Of a stretch of DNA of 64,000 bases, positions 43,604-54,187 are shown one piece after another. Origin of the DNA: Neptunomonas marina (GTDB lineage Bacteria; Pseudomonadota; Gammaproteobacteria; Pseudomonadales; Balneatricaceae). The DNA is taken from assembly GCF_004005935.1 (NCBI RefSeq), contig NZ_SACQ01000005.1:62001-126000 (forward strand). Direction: 5' to 3'. The notes below the pieces were generated by a model. That model was not told the DNA's origin, did not search any database, and saw only the letters and a list, made by a program, of their open reading frames with translations. The position numbers were made by a program, and so were the translations under genes. Numbering within the stretch: the stretch's first letter is position 1; each line of letters begins with the position of its first letter.

Positions 43604-45283
43604 ATGGATAACAATACTGTCACTGTTCAAACAGGGCCCGGAAGTTTAATGGAGGGCTTTAGCAAGCTCACTATTCTGCGCCAGTTTGGCTTGATGGTAG
43701 GATTGGCCGCCAGCATCGCGATCGGTTTTGCTGTTGTGCTCTGGTCTAAAGCTCCTGATTATCGTGTGCTTTTCTCCAATCTTGAGTTCGTTGATGCGAA
43801 TGAAGTCATCGAACAGCTCAAGCTCTATAACATTCCTTATAAATTTGAAGGTGATGCGCGTGCGGTCTTGGTGCCCGAAGCGTATGTTCATCAGGCCCGT
43901 TTAAAACTGGCATCCGAAGGCTTCACTGCTGATAAAACCGTGGGCTTTGAACTGCTCGACAAAGAGCAAAGCTTGGGTGTGAGTCAGTTTATGGAGAATG
44001 CCCGCTATCGGCGTGGGTTAGAGGGTGAGTTAGCGCGTACTATCTCTAGTATGGTTGCAGTACGTAGTGCTCGGGTACACCTTGCAATACCGAAGGAAAC
44101 TGTTTTTGTCAGAGATCAGAAGCCGGCGAGCGCTTCAGTTTTTTTAGAGCTTTTCTCGGGGCGTAAGCTTGAGCGCACACAGGTGGCTGCTATTGCTAGC
44201 CTCGTCGCATCTTCGATTCCAGCGCTGGATGTTAAAGACGTGACTGTTGTCAACCAGCGTGGCCATCTGCTGAATACGCGCGATGAAGATGAAGATGTGG
44301 TGCTGGCTGCCAAGCAATTTGAGTATGCTCGTAAAGTCGAAGAGACGCTGTTAAACCGTGTAAACAGTATTTTGCTACCGGTTGTTGGGCAAGGGCGTTT
44401 CCGCGCTGAGGTCTCAGCGGATGTGGACTTCACCTCCGTTGAGCAAACCGATGAGTTGTACAACCCCGATCTGCCGGCGTTACGCAGTGAGCAAACTGTA
44501 GATGAGAACCGTGTTGGGGTAGCGGCAGCTCAGGGAATTCCTGGCGCGCTATCGAACCAGCCGCCAGGCCCTACCGCCGTGCCTGAAGTGGCTGGTGAAG
44601 GTGCAGCGGCGCCTAACGCCCCGGTGCCCGGCAGTTCGAAAAAGCAAGCGACACGCAACTTTGAGCTAGATCGCTCTATCTCTTACACGAAACACCAAAG
44701 CGGTAAAGTTGAACGAATCACCGTTGCCGTGGTGGTTGATGATTTAGTGTCTGTGGATGCAGCATCTGGGGATTCTGTTAAAACTCCTTGGACTGAAAAT
44801 GAGCTACAGCGCCTACGAATTCTCGTACAGGATGCCGTCGGTTATATGGCTGCGCGTGGCGACAGCGTTAACGTCATTAACTCTCCATTTGTTCCCGAGC
44901 AGCCGATCACAGATGAAGATGTACCGATCTGGATGGAGCCTTTCGTTTGGGATATTGCAAAGAAAGTGGGTGCTTTCTTACTGGTGATTATCCTGATTTT
45001 CGCAGTATTGCGCCCGATTATGAAAAGCTTAGCTGCGGCGGGTGGAACACCGGTCGATGGCGATGCTGATGGTTCTGGAGGGGTTGCTGCTGAATTAGAG
45101 GGTTTGGATAGCGGCGAGCTTGCCTCTGATAAGGTGACGTTTGGTACTGGCGGTGATGGCATGATGCCCACCCCGAATGAAAGCTTTGAATATCAGCTCA
45201 ACGCTGTGCGCAGCATGATTGCCGAAGACCCCGCGCGTGTCGCGCAAGCGGTAAAACAGTGGATTGGTGACGATGAGCGATGA
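43604..45283 (+). CDS. fliF: Flagellar MS-ring protein FliF
   Basis: The 559-residue inner-membrane protein forms the MS ring. It has an N-terminal span (GLMVGLAASIAIGFAVVLWS, about 31-50) and ring-building motifs (YRVLFSNLE; ENARYRRGLEGELARTISSMVAVRSARVHLAIPKETVF). A C-terminal span (KKVGAFLLVIILIFAVLRPIM, about 455-475) and a short FliG-binding tail (MIAEDPARVAQAVKQWI) follow. It overlaps fliG. Confidence 0.97.
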   Translation: MDNNTVTVQTGPGSLMEGFSKLTILRQFGLMVGLAASIAIGFAVVLWSKAPDYRVLFSNLEFVDANEVIEQLKLYNIPYKFEGDARAVLVPEAYVHQARLKLASEGFTADKTVGFELLDKEQSLGVSQFMENARYRRGLEGELARTISSMVAVRSARVHLAIPKETVFVRDQKPASASVFLELFSGRKLERTQVAAIASLVASSIPALDVKDVTVVNQRGHLLNTRDEDEDVVLAAKQFEYARKVEETLLNRVNSILLPVVGQGRFRAEVSADVDFTSVEQTDELYNPDLPALRSEQTVDENRVGVAAAQGIPGALSNQPPGPTAVPEVAGEGAAAPNAPVPGSSKKQATRNFELDRSISYTKHQSGKVERITVAVVVDDLVSVDAASGDSVKTPWTENELQRLRILVQDAVGYMAARGDSVNVINSPFVPEQPITDEDVPIWMEPFVWDIAKKVGAFLLVIILIFAVLRPIMKSLAAAGGTPVDGDADGSGGVAAELEGLDSGELASDKVTFGTGGDGMMPTPNESFEYQLNAVRSMIAEDPARVAQAVKQWIGDDER

Positions 45284-46271
45284 AGAGCTAACGGACATTG
45301 AAAAAGCTGCGATCTTGATGATCAGCTTAGGTGAAGAGGATGCAGCTGAAGTCCTTAAACACCTTGGGCCTAAGGAGGTCCAACTTATCGGCGAAGCCAT
45401 GACTCAGCTTGATAATGTCCCCCAATCACGTGTCGAAGGTGTGGTGTCGGATTTTATGCACCTTGTCAGCGATCAAACTGGTATTGGTATCAATAATGAT
45501 CGCTATATTCGCGCTATGTTGAACCAAGCGCTTGGTGAAGAGAAGGCGAAGACGCTGCTTGATCGAATCCTTGCAACCACCAACACCTCCGGCCTTGATA
45601 CGATGCGTTGGATGGAGCCGCGTCAGATTGCTGAAACGATTCGCTTTGAGCATCCCCAGATCCAAGCTGTGGTGGTTTCTTATCTCGAGCCTGATCAGGC
45701 TGCCAGTGTATTGGCGTTTTTCGATGACAAAGTGCGGCTCGATATTATGATGCGGGTTGCGGCACTGGATCGAATCCAGCCTCAGGCGCTGCAAGAGTTG
45801 AACGATATGCTCGAAGTGCAGTTCACCAGCTCTCGTTCTGGGCAGTCCCGTGTGTTGGGTGGTGTGAAGCAAGCGTCTGAGATTATGAACTTCATCGAAA
45901 GCTCGATTGAAGCTGAGTTGATGGAGAATATTCGTGAAGTGGATGAAGGGCTTGCGAATCAGATTCAAGATCTGATGTTCGTATTTGATAATCTTATCGA
46001 TGTGGATGATCGGGGTATTCAGGTGATACTACGGGAGATCTCCACAGATGTGCTTCTGCTTGCCTTGAAAGGTGCTGATAGTGCGCTGCAGGATAAGATC
46101 TATCGCAATATGTCTAAACGTGCTGCGGAGCTGCTTAAAGACGACCTTGAAGCGAAAGGTCCGGTACGTGTTAGTGAAGTGGAAGAGGCGCAAAAAGAGA
46201 TTCTGGCGACGGCGCGACGCTTGGCGGATGATGGTGAAATCATGCTGGGTGGCGGCGATGATATGCTCTAG
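45273..46271 (+). CDS. fliG: Flagellar motor switch protein FliG
   Basis: The 332-residue protein has the FliF-binding N-terminal domain (EKAAILMISLGEEDAAEVLKHLGPKEV), the armadillo middle domain with EHPQ in FEHPQIQAVVVSYL, and the C-terminal torque domain with charged residues facing the stator (FDNLIDVDDRGIQVILREI). The start is the ATG at 45273, overlapping the fliF 3' end by 11 bp; the TTG three codons earlier is less likely. Confidence 0.97.
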   Translation: MSDEELTDIEKAAILMISLGEEDAAEVLKHLGPKEVQLIGEAMTQLDNVPQSRVEGVVSDFMHLVSDQTGIGINNDRYIRAMLNQALGEEKAKTLLDRILATTNTSGLDTMRWMEPRQIAETIRFEHPQIQAVVVSYLEPDQAASVLAFFDDKVRLDIMMRVAALDRIQPQALQELNDMLEVQFTSSRSGQSRVLGGVKQASEIMNFIESSIEAELMENIREVDEGLANQIQDLMFVFDNLIDVDDRGIQVILREISTDVLLLALKGADSALQDKIYRNMSKRAAELLKDDLEAKGPVRVSEVEEAQKEILATARRLADDGEIMLGGGDDML

Positions 46272-46281
46272 GGCTGTATAG

Positions 46282-47076
46282 ATGGCTAGGAATGTCTTCG
46301 GGGAAAAGCTCCCTGTACGAATTAAAGCGTCTGATGTGCAGGTCACAACAGAGATATGGCAATTGCCAGAGGTTGGCCGCCATAGCGGCGTTGGTCTGCA
46401 CGCAAAGACTGTCGATACCCCCGACCCCGTATCGGTTGTTGAAGAAGAGATCGTTGCAGAAAAGGTGACCTTAGCTGAGCTTGAGAGTATCCGTGAACAA
46501 GCTCGTGAAGAGGGCTTTGAAGAGGGTAAGAAAGCGGGCTACGATGCAGGGTTTCAACAAGGCCAAGAGGCGGGGCAGGCGCAGGGGCTTAGCGATGGTC
46601 AGCAGCGCATAGATGCGCAAATTCAACGGGTACAGGCATTGCTCGCCACTCTAGATACCCCACTGCAAGCGCAAGAAGCGTTGCTAGCAACGTTAGTTAC
46701 TGAGATGGCGATTGAGGTTGCTCAGGCGGTTGTGGGCCACCAAATATCGAGCGAACCGCAAACGATACAGCTCGCTATTAGTGAGGCGGTTGCAGCCCTT
46801 CCTGAGGCATCTGGGCAGTTGATGGTGTATGTTGCATCTGAAGACTATGAGATTGCACAGCGCTTCGCTGAGCAGCAACCTACCCGCGTGACTGTTGCGG
46901 CTGATGCCTCGATTGCAGCTGGCGGTTGTAAAGTCGCGACCGATACCAGCGTTGTGGACTACTGTATTGAGCAGCGTTTTGCTAACGTAGTTGGGCAGGT
47001 CCGTCAGCGCTTACAAGGCGCTCTGCACAACCCAGCGCAAGGTACGCAAGATGAAACATCATCGCAACCTGAATGA
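46282..47076 (+). CDS. fliH: Flagellar export ATPase regulator FliH
   Basis: The 264-residue protein has the FliH layout: a charged N-terminal part and then a run of GxxxG-like repeats ([21 protein letters not shown], about 77-97). A C-terminal region related to the ATPase stator ([28 protein letters not shown]) follows. It controls FliI and docks it at the export gate. Its 3' end overlaps fliI by 26 bp. Confidence 0.94.
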   Translation: MARNVFGEKLPVRIKASDVQVTTEIWQLPEVGRHSGVGLHAKTVDTPDPVSVVEEEIVAEKVTLAELESIREQAREEGFEEGKKAGYDAGFQQGQEAGQAQGLSDGQQRIDAQIQRVQALLATLDTPLQAQEALLATLVTEMAIEVAQAVVGHQISSEPQTIQLAISEAVAALPEASGQLMVYVASEDYEIAQRFAEQQPTRVTVAADASIAAGGCKVATDTSVVDYCIEQRFANVVGQVRQRLQGALHNPAQGTQDETSSQPE

Positions 47077-48412
47077 GATTATCCAGCAGGTTCGCCAAGC
47101 TCCGCTTAAAACTCCTACCCCTACTATAGAAGGCAAAATCACACGCCTTATTGGTTTGACAATCGAGGCGGTGGGCCTGCAGGTTGCTGTGGGTGATAAC
47201 TGCCTTATCCATGTTTCAAACACTCAAAATATTGAGGCTGAGGTCGTCGGCTTCTCTGGAGATCGTATCTATTTGATGCCATTGCAGCCTGTTGAGGGGC
47301 TGTCGGCAGGCGCTAAAGTGACGCCGCTTGGGGCCGAACGCAATGTGCCTCTTGGGGATAACTTACTCGGGCGCATTCTGAATGGTGTAGGCGAACCACT
47401 AGATGGGCGCGGGCCTCTCAACTGCAGCGACTCCGCATCGCTGGCGGGCGAAGTGATTAATCCGTTGGAACGTCACCCTATCGATACCACATTAGATGTG
47501 GGTATTCGCGCGATCAACTCGTTACTGACTGTCGGCAAAGGCCAGCGTTTAGGTCTTTTTGCCGGTAGTGGTGTGGGTAAGTCGGTATTGCTTGGCATGA
47601 TGACCCGAGCAACAGAAGCGGATATCACGATCGTGGGTCTGATCGGTGAGCGTGGCCGAGAGGTAAAGGAGTTTATTGAACACAACTTAGGCCCAGAAGG
47701 GTTGGCGCGCTCTGTGGTGGTTGCCTCACCTGCTGATGACTCGCCGCTTATGCGTTTACGAGCATCGCAGCTGACAACGCGGATAGCCGAGTATTTTCGT
47801 GCTCAGGGTAAAAGTGTTCTACTACTCATGGACTCCCTAACACGTTATGCACAAGCACAGCGTGAGATTGCGCTTGCCATTGGCGAACCCCCTGCCACCA
47901 AAGGTTATCCACCGTCGGTATTTGCTAAGTTACCTAAGCTGGTTGAGCGAGCCGGAAATGATGCAACAGGGCAAGGTTCGATAACCGCATTCTATACGGT
48001 GCTGACGGAAGGTGATGATCAACAAGACCCGGTGGCCGATTCAGCGCGTGCCATCTTGGATGGCCATATTGTGTTATCACGTCGTCTAGCGGAGCAAGGG
48101 CACTATCCCGCTATCGACATAGAAGCCTCGATCAGCCGTGCGATGCCGCAAGTGGTACCATCGGAGCACTTGGCGGCGGCGATGCGTTTTAAGCAGCTGT
48201 TCTCTAAATATCAGCAAAATGCTGACCTTATCGCCGTGGGGGCTTATGTCCGAGGCAGTGACCCTGATACCGACTTTGCGATTGAGCGTATGCCGACACT
48301 GCGGCAGTTTTTGCAGCAAGGGTTGCATGAGGCGATGAACATAGAGCAAAGTCTGCAATTGATGGCGATGGCGTTGCAGCCTGCTGAACCGCCTGCACGA
48401 GGTAATGGATGA
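47051..48412 (+). CDS. fliI: Flagellum-specific ATPase FliI
   Basis: The 453-residue F1-beta-like ATPase drives flagellar protein export. It has Walker [16 protein letters not shown], Walker [19 protein letters not shown] and the conserved [14 protein letters not shown] segment. The start is placed at the ATG at 47051 ([10 protein letters not shown]). A longer frame from 46991 overlaps fliH by a further 60 bp and has no homology. It overlaps fliJ by 4 bp. Confidence 0.97.
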   Translation: MKHHRNLNEIIQQVRQAPLKTPTPTIEGKITRLIGLTIEAVGLQVAVGDNCLIHVSNTQNIEAEVVGFSGDRIYLMPLQPVEGLSAGAKVTPLGAERNVPLGDNLLGRILNGVGEPLDGRGPLNCSDSASLAGEVINPLERHPIDTTLDVGIRAINSLLTVGKGQRLGLFAGSGVGKSVLLGMMTRATEADITIVGLIGERGREVKEFIEHNLGPEGLARSVVVASPADDSPLMRLRASQLTTRIAEYFRAQGKSVLLLMDSLTRYAQAQREIALAIGEPPATKGYPPSVFAKLPKLVERAGNDATGQGSITAFYTVLTEGDDQQDPVADSARAILDGHIVLSRRLAEQGHYPAIDIEASISRAMPQVVPSEHLAAAMRFKQLFSKYQQNADLIAVGAYVRGSDPDTDFAIERMPTLRQFLQQGLHEAMNIEQSLQLMAMALQPAEPPARGNG

Positions 48413-48849
48413 AACGATCAAAACGTTTAGGCGTGGTGCTCGACCTTGCCGAGCGTAAAAAAGCTGAGGCGGAGCGCTTTTTAAGTGAGCAGCTGCAGCG
48501 TGTGGAAAACGACAAGATTCAACTTGAGCAGCTAGAGTCCTATCTGGCGCAGTATCAACAGGAATACCAGCTTGCCTTGGCGCGCGGGCTGGCGCCGGAT
48601 CAGATTCAAAACTATCAAGCCTTTCTCGGAAAACTTGCGGCCACTATCGGGCAGCACAAAAAGACCATGGTGGTGCACGAGGAGCAGCTCGCACAGGTTA
48701 AACAGTATTGGGCCCAGCAGTATGCTCGACATAAGGGGATTGATGCCCTGATCGAGAAGGCCAAAACTGAAGAAGAGCAGGCTGCGGACAAGGCATTTCA
48801 AAAACAGCTTGATGAGCTTAATCAACGCGCTAAACCAGCCTTTCTCTAA
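48409..48849 (+). CDS. fliJ: Flagellar export protein FliJ
   Basis: The 146-residue protein is almost entirely coiled coil ([31 protein letters not shown] onward), as in FliJ, the export chaperone and rotor-like partner of FliI. The start overlaps the fliI stop (ATGA). It is the last gene of the fliE operon. Confidence 0.92.
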   Translation: MKRSKRLGVVLDLAERKKAEAERFLSEQLQRVENDKIQLEQLESYLAQYQQEYQLALARGLAPDQIQNYQAFLGKLAATIGQHKKTMVVHEEQLAQVKQYWAQQYARHKGIDALIEKAKTEEEQAADKAFQKQLDELNQRAKPAFL

Positions 48850-48851
48850 AT

Positions 48852-48867
48852 TGGCCTTGTTTTTGCT
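48852..48867 (+). promoter_or_regulatory. Sigma-54 promoter of fliK
   Basis: TGGCCTT-N4-TTGCT has correct spacing and lies 36 bp upstream of fliK, in the 53-bp gap after fliJ. Confidence 0.75.
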
Positions 48868-48902
48868 GTCCCTGAGTAGAATAAAACTCAACGGGTGGCT
48901 AT

Positions 48903-50744
48903 ATGACTCCTCAGCTCAATCAAATTAGCTCGCTTTTGCAGTTGTCTAGTGGACAAGGCGGCCAGACCTTTAATCAGCTGCTACTCGGCGCAGGTGGTGC
49001 GCAGGGCGCTACGCCGCAGTTTGGCCAGATCATGTCACAACTCGGTTTTGCTCCGAATGCTGTCACACCTGAAGCGTTGGCGGAGCTTAAAAGTCAGCTT
49101 GTCGGCGGAAATCTATTGCCTGAAGGTGGCGAGCTTTTGCCGCAGGCTACCCCGTTGAGTGCCGAGGTGGCGCCAGAAGAGGGGGCGACACTCCCACTTA
49201 GTGAGGAGCTGTTGGCGGCCATTGCGGCCTTTGCTGCGCAGTTAGAGCGTTCGGGCGAGCAGCCCAGTCGGCCCTCCAGTCCGGTCGCAGATGGGGCGGT
49301 GCAAACGGCGGTAGCGGATAGCTCCTCGCAGAGAGTGTCGCCCACCACCCAGGTGCCGTCCCCTCAGTCATCTGAGTCTGCAAAAGATAGCGCAGTAACA
49401 GGCCCTCAAACGCAAGACGTGCGCAGAACGATTGAAACGGCGGATCGCGTGTCAGAGGATCAATCCGTTACACCGAAAGAGTCTGATCGTTCAAAGGACG
49501 TACCTGTTTTGCCAGCGACGCGCGCTGTCGAGCCGAAGGGGCAGCCGATACAAGCGTCCGCTGATCAGCTTCAGCCGGACGAGAAACCAGCACTCATCGC
49601 AGCAGCTACTGTCGCGCCAACTCCAGCGACCGCTAAGGTAGCGCCTGATCAGGCAGAGCCAAGCATCAGAACAGAGGTGCCTGTTGAGAGTCCTGTAGCT
49701 CAGGAGCGCGACGTTGTTGATACTGCGCCAAAGAGTGCACCTAGCGCACCAACTACCGAACAACCAAGTACACCGCCTGCTAAGCAAGATATAGCCCAAA
49801 ACACGGAGTCAGATGCTCGTGGTGATGAGTCTGCTGTATATGAGCAGCGCACTGCTGCTGAGGTGCAAGCGGCTAAATCACCTGCAAACGAAACGGCTGC
49901 AATGGCGGGTACTTCTGCCCCACAATCAGCTGTTGTGACACCTTTGCCACCACGTGAAGCAGGAAAGGAGTCAGGTAAAGATACGGGCCGCACTGAGCGC
50001 TCGCAAACGGATCGCGTTAATGTAGCGAGCTCAGCGACTGCGCAGCAAGACGTGGCAGCAAAGCCGACCACTGATAATCGGCCAGAACAATCCATTCATC
50101 GCCCTGCTCAGTCTGGCATTATCAATAACCAGCCCCAGGGCCCTCAAAATACGGTATCGCCAGAGCTGTTGGTCGCTGAACGCGAGTCGACCTCTGCCGC
50201 GAAAACAGCCGAGCCTGCAAGCAAGGATGCAGGGCTTAGCAAAGTGTTAGAGAGCTTTACACTCGGTAGCTCGCACCAGCCGACCTTAGTTAGGCCGAGT
50301 GCTGAGATTCAAGCACGTATGCCGCAAGGGATGTTGCCAACGCATCCTCAGTGGCAGCAGGCGGTATCTGAGCGCGTAGTTTGGGCTGCCGGACAGCAAG
50401 TGCAAACGGCGACGATTCAGTTAGATCCGCCTGAATTAGGGAGTTTGCAGGTTAAGTTACAAGTCACCCAAGAGGGTGTGAACGTTAGCTTTACCTCTCC
50501 TCATGCGAATGTGCGTGATGCGGTGGAGCAAAGCATTCCGCGTTTGCGCGAAATGATGGCAGAGCAGGGGCTTGATCTTGCTGAATCTTCTGTAGGAGAT
50601 CAGTCATCATCGCAGGATCGAGGTGCGCAGAATGGTGAATCGGGCGGCCAGTATGTTGAGGGAGGAAGTGGTGTACCTGACACTGGCCAAAATGCACCGA
50701 TGAGTCGCGCTCAAAACCTGAATTTAGTCGACTATTACGCGTAA
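48903..50744 (+). CDS. fliK: Hook-length control protein FliK
   Basis: The 613-residue exported ruler protein has a low-complexity Pro/Ala/Ser/Gln/Glu-rich region (about 70-440) and a C-terminal Flg_hook domain (about 480-570). The latter has the diagnostic ATIQLDPPELGSLQVKLQV and SIPRLREMMAEQGLDL. It measures hook length and signals FlhB to switch export. The length is within the known wide range. Confidence 0.94.
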   Translation: MTPQLNQISSLLQLSSGQGGQTFNQLLLGAGGAQGATPQFGQIMSQLGFAPNAVTPEALAELKSQLVGGNLLPEGGELLPQATPLSAEVAPEEGATLPLSEELLAAIAAFAAQLERSGEQPSRPSSPVADGAVQTAVADSSSQRVSPTTQVPSPQSSESAKDSAVTGPQTQDVRRTIETADRVSEDQSVTPKESDRSKDVPVLPATRAVEPKGQPIQASADQLQPDEKPALIAAATVAPTPATAKVAPDQAEPSIRTEVPVESPVAQERDVVDTAPKSAPSAPTTEQPSTPPAKQDIAQNTESDARGDESAVYEQRTAAEVQAAKSPANETAAMAGTSAPQSAVVTPLPPREAGKESGKDTGRTERSQTDRVNVASSATAQQDVAAKPTTDNRPEQSIHRPAQSGIINNQPQGPQNTVSPELLVAERESTSAAKTAEPASKDAGLSKVLESFTLGSSHQPTLVRPSAEIQARMPQGMLPTHPQWQQAVSERVVWAAGQQVQTATIQLDPPELGSLQVKLQVTQEGVNVSFTSPHANVRDAVEQSIPRLREMMAEQGLDLAESSVGDQSSSQDRGAQNGESGGQYVEGGSGVPDTGQNAPMSRAQNLNLVDYYA

Positions 50745-50828
50745 CTCAGTTCGCGCTATCTCTATGTTATATTTATACTATCCTAGTATGTTCGTGGATG
50801 AATGAGATAATAGGTTAGGAGATTTAAC

Positions 50829-51347
50829 ATGGCAGAAGAGCAGGCAGCAGAAGAAGCAACTGAAGGCGGTAAGTCGAAAAAGAAGATGATCATCTTTATC
50901 GCTCTAGGTGCAATTCTTGTGGCGGCACTTGGTGCTGGCGGCGCCTTTTTCTTTTTGAGCGGTAATAATGAGGAAGCGGCAGCTGAGGTTCCAGCCGAGC
51001 CGGTACGTCAAGCAGCGATTTACACCAAAGTCCGTACCTTGGAAGGCAAGCCCTCTTTTGTAGCAACGCTCCAGTCTAACGATGGCAAACGCCATTATAT
51101 GCAAGCATTTGTTGAGGCTAAAAGCCGTGATCAGGCAGTAGCCGATGCGCTGACCTTGCATATGCCGCTTATCGTGTCGCGGTTAAATGCGCTTTTTGCA
51201 AGTCAGCAGTTTGAAGCCCTGCAAAGTGTTGAGGGTAAGCAGCAACTGCGTGACGCATCCACTGAGCTTGTGCAAAGTATTTTGCAAGAAAAGATTGGTA
51301 AGCCAGGTATCGAGATGATCCTGTTTACCAATTTCGTGATGCAGTAA
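50829..51347 (+). CDS. fliL: Flagellar basal body protein FliL
   Basis: The 172-residue protein has a short cytosolic N-terminus, one span (MIIFIALGAILVAALGAGGAFFFL, about 22-45) and a periplasmic FliL domain (KPSFVATLQSNDGKRHYMQAFVEAKSRD). It stabilises stators at the motor. TTAGGAG is 7 nt before the ATG. It is the first gene of fliLMNOPQR-flhB; I see no convincing promoter in the 84-bp gap after fliK. Confidence 0.93.
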   Translation: MAEEQAAEEATEGGKSKKKMIIFIALGAILVAALGAGGAFFFLSGNNEEAAAEVPAEPVRQAAIYTKVRTLEGKPSFVATLQSNDGKRHYMQAFVEAKSRDQAVADALTLHMPLIVSRLNALFASQQFEALQSVEGKQQLRDASTELVQSILQEKIGKPGIEMILFTNFVMQ

Positions 51348-51368
51348 CCCAGCTGGGATAACGTTGTA

Positions 51369-52349
51369 ATGTCGGTTAAAGACCTTCTCTCTCAAGACGA
51401 GATCGATGCGCTTCTTCACGGTGTAGACGATGGTGATGTCGAGACCTCTGAAGAACCTGAAGAGCTCGAAGAGGGGGAGGTTCGTCCCTATGATCTAGCG
51501 AGCCATGAACGAATCGTTCGTGGCCGCATGCCAACGCTCGAAATGATCAATGAGCGCTTCGCACGCCATACTCGCAATAGCCTTTTTAATTTGCTACGTC
51601 GTCCCGCTGATGTCACCGTTGACGGTGTGCAGGTGATGAAGTACGGAGACTATATCCATACACTTTATGTGCCTACGAGTATGAACCTTGTGAAGGTTCA
51701 GCCGTTGCGGGGCACTGCATTGGTGATCATGGATGCCAAACTTGTTTTCAAGTTGGTGGATAATTTCTTTGGTGGAGATGGGCGTCATGCCAAGATTGAG
51801 GGACGCGATTTTACGCCGACGGAAACACGCCTAGTTCACAAAGCGCTCAACCTCTTTTTTGCCGACTTAGAGGAGGCGTGGCGTCCGGTGATGGGGCTTG
51901 AGTTTGAGTATATCGGCCATGAGATGAACCCTGCGATGGCAAATGCCGTCAGCCCCAGCGAGGTTGTGGTGGTGAGTACCTTTCAAGTCGATCTTGAGGG
52001 TGGTTCGGGTGAATTTCATATCACTATGCCTTACTCCATGCTGGAGCCGATCCGCGAGGTATTGATTTCCGGCTTCCAGCCAGCCGAAGACGAGAAAGAT
52101 TCCCGTTGGGAGCATGCATTGCAGCGCGATATTATGCTTGCCCCACTGGCGATCAACTTGGCTGTTGCTGAGCGCGAGATGACATTGCGCGATATCATGG
52201 AGTTTGAGGCGGGCGATATCATCCCAATCGAGATCCCTGAGCACCTAACACTCAAAGCCAATTCAGTACCGCTTTTCCAGTGTAAAATGGGCACATCTCG
52301 CGGTAATCTAGCAGCAAAAGTAACCAAGCAAATATCTAATAACGACTAA
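51369..52349 (+). CDS. fliM: Flagellar motor switch protein FliM
   Basis: The 326-residue protein has the N-terminal CheY-P-binding motif LSQDEIDALLHG, the middle domain (GRMPTLEMINERFARHTRNSLF), and a C-terminal SpoA domain that contacts FliN. With FliG and FliN it forms the C ring that sets rotation direction. It is 21 nt after fliL. Confidence 0.97.
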   Translation: MSVKDLLSQDEIDALLHGVDDGDVETSEEPEELEEGEVRPYDLASHERIVRGRMPTLEMINERFARHTRNSLFNLLRRPADVTVDGVQVMKYGDYIHTLYVPTSMNLVKVQPLRGTALVIMDAKLVFKLVDNFFGGDGRHAKIEGRDFTPTETRLVHKALNLFFADLEEAWRPVMGLEFEYIGHEMNPAMANAVSPSEVVVVSTFQVDLEGGSGEFHITMPYSMLEPIREVLISGFQPAEDEKDSRWEHALQRDIMLAPLAINLAVAEREMTLRDIMEFEAGDIIPIEIPEHLTLKANSVPLFQCKMGTSRGNLAAKVTKQISNND

Positions 52350-52369
52350 ACGAGTCTGAGTGAGTTCAT

Positions 52370-52756
52370 ATGAGTGATGAAAATGTCGATCAGGAAGCGA
52401 TGGCTGATGAGTGGGCAGCAGCGATGGCGGAGCAGACGACAGCAGCGGAGTCTGTTGATCTTGATGAACTGACAGATGAATCCCAGCAAGTTGCTGATCC
52501 CAAACTAGATGTCATTCTGGATATTCCTGTGACGTTGTCGATGGAAGTGGGTAATACAGATATCTCGATCCGCAATCTGTTGCAGCTAACGCAGGGGTCA
52601 GTTGTTGAGCTGGATCGCGTCGCTGGTGAGCCATTAGATGTGATGGTGAACGGCACGCTGATCGCACATGGCGAGGTGGTGGTTGTGAATGATCGCTACG
52701 GTATTCGCCTAACCGATGTTATCAGCCCGCAAGAACGCATCAAACGCTTGCGATGA
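52370..52756 (+). CDS. fliN: Flagellar motor switch protein FliN
   Basis: The 128-residue protein has an acidic N-terminal extension and a SpoA domain (LDVILDIPVTLSMEVGNTDISIRNLLQLTQGSVVELDRVAGEPLDVMVNGTLIAHGEVV). It forms the lower C ring and helps dock FliH-FliI. It overlaps fliO by 4 bp. Confidence 0.97.
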   Translation: MSDENVDQEAMADEWAAAMAEQTTAAESVDLDELTDESQQVADPKLDVILDIPVTLSMEVGNTDISIRNLLQLTQGSVVELDRVAGEPLDVMVNGTLIAHGEVVVVNDRYGIRLTDVISPQERIKRLR

Positions 52757-53175
52757 GAGCTTTCAAGCGCTTCATTGCTTCACTTGGGGCTTTGGGATCA
52801 ACAGCAGTTCTTGCTGCTGAGCAGCCAACGCTTGCAAAAGGGCAGGAAGTTTTGACAGGCTCGTCGATAGCTCAGGTCGTACTGGCGCTAGGTGTTGTGT
52901 TGGCGGCCATCTTTTTGCTTGCTTGGTTAGCTAAACGGATTAACGGCGTGCATGCCGCGCATCAGCAAATGAAGGTAGTGGCCACGTTAGCTGTAGGTAC
53001 TCGTGAGCGTGTCATGCTTGTTCAGGTTGGCGAGAAGCAAGTGTTGCTCGGCGTAACCGCAGGCAGTATTTCCCATCTTGCCTCATATGATGAGCCGGTC
53101 ATTCCTCAAGACACTCCCAAAGAGGCGTTTGCTGTGAGCCTTAGACAGGCGATGCAGCGGGAGGATAAGCCGTGA
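52753..53175 (+). CDS. fliO: Flagellar export gate assembly protein FliO
   Basis: The 140-residue protein has an N-terminal hydrophobic segment, one strong span ([26 protein letters not shown], about 38-63) and a cytosolic part with [31 protein letters not shown], the FliO signature. It helps FliP assemble in the inner membrane. It overlaps both neighbours by 4 bp. Confidence 0.92.
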   Translation: MRAFKRFIASLGALGSTAVLAAEQPTLAKGQEVLTGSSIAQVVLALGVVLAAIFLLAWLAKRINGVHAAHQQMKVVATLAVGTRERVMLVQVGEKQVLLGVTAGSISHLASYDEPVIPQDTPKEAFAVSLRQAMQREDKP

Positions 53176-53906
53176 TCAGACTGTTATGGCTGCCTCTGTT
53201 CCTGTTATCCCCGTTAGCTTTTGCTGCTGATGTTGGCATTCCGGCTGTGAGTGTTACGAACACCGAGGATGGAGCAAACTACAGTGTAACGCTGCAGATC
53301 CTGTTCTTGATGACGATGCTGACGTTCCTGCCAGCCATCGTCATGATGATGACCTCCTTTACACGCATCATCGTCGTTTTTGCGATTTTGCGCCAAGCGC
53401 TGGGCTTGCAGCAAACGCCATCGAATCAAGTGTTGGTTGGGCTATCGCTATTCTTGACCTTCTTTATTATGAGTCCGGTGCTTGAGGAGATTAACCAGCG
53501 CGCAGTGCAGCCTTACATCAATGAAGAGTTGGCGCCACTCGAGGCGGTGAAGCGCGCAAGTGAACCGCTGCATGATTTTATGATTCACCAAACGCGTGAG
53601 AATGACCTGAATCTATTTATGCGTCTGTCTGATTCGCCGCCGGTTGCCAGTGCCAGTGAAGTGCCTTTCTTTGTGCTTGTGCCAGCGTTCGTGACCAGCG
53701 AGTTAAAAACAGCTTTCCAGATTGGTTTTATGATCTTTATCCCGTTCTTGGTCATTGATTTAGTGGTCGCCAGTGTTTTAATGGCGATGGGTATGATGAT
53801 GCTGTCGCCTGTGATTATCTCATTGCCGTTTAAAATCATGCTGTTTGTACTGGTGGATGGTTGGGCGATGATTATCGGTACGCTGGCAGCGAGCTTCGGA
53901 CTATAG
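53172..53906 (+). CDS. fliP: Flagellar export gate protein FliP
   Basis: The 244-residue core export-gate protein has a signal sequence ([15 protein letters not shown]) and the conserved [39 protein letters not shown]. It also has the FliP C-terminal spans ([31 protein letters not shown]). Together with FliQ and FliR it forms the central export channel. Confidence 0.97.
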   Translation: MIRLLWLPLFLLSPLAFAADVGIPAVSVTNTEDGANYSVTLQILFLMTMLTFLPAIVMMMTSFTRIIVVFAILRQALGLQQTPSNQVLVGLSLFLTFFIMSPVLEEINQRAVQPYINEELAPLEAVKRASEPLHDFMIHQTRENDLNLFMRLSDSPPVASASEVPFFVLVPAFVTSELKTAFQIGFMIFIPFLVIDLVVASVLMAMGMMMLSPVIISLPFKIMLFVLVDGWAMIIGTLAASFGL

Positions 53907-53914
53907 GAGACGGT

Positions 53915-54184
53915 ATGACACCACAGCTAATCCTTGATCTGTTCGGTGAAGCACTATGGTTAGTGGTGCTGCTGGTGTCTGTTATTGTGTTGCCAAGTTT
54001 GTTGGTGGGTTTATTGGTTGCGATTTTTCAGGCGGCCACACAAATCAACGAGCAAACCTTGAGCTTTCTGCCGCGTTTGATTGTTATCTTGTTAATCGTC
54101 ATGGGGATGGGGCCGTGGATGGTCAATAAATTGACGGATGAGTTTAACAAGATTTTCGAAGCCATCCCTATCATGATCGGCTAG
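53915..54184 (+). CDS. fliQ: Flagellar export gate protein FliQ
   Basis: The 89-residue protein has two membrane spans and the typical ALWLVVLLVSVIVLPSLLVGLLVAIFQAATQINEQTLSFLPR. The start is the ATG at 53915 after GGAGAC; the upstream extension to 53861 overlaps fliP and lacks homology. Confidence 0.96.
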   Translation: MTPQLILDLFGEALWLVVLLVSVIVLPSLLVGLLVAIFQAATQINEQTLSFLPRLIVILLIVMGMGPWMVNKLTDEFNKIFEAIPIMIG

Positions 54185-54187
54185 CGT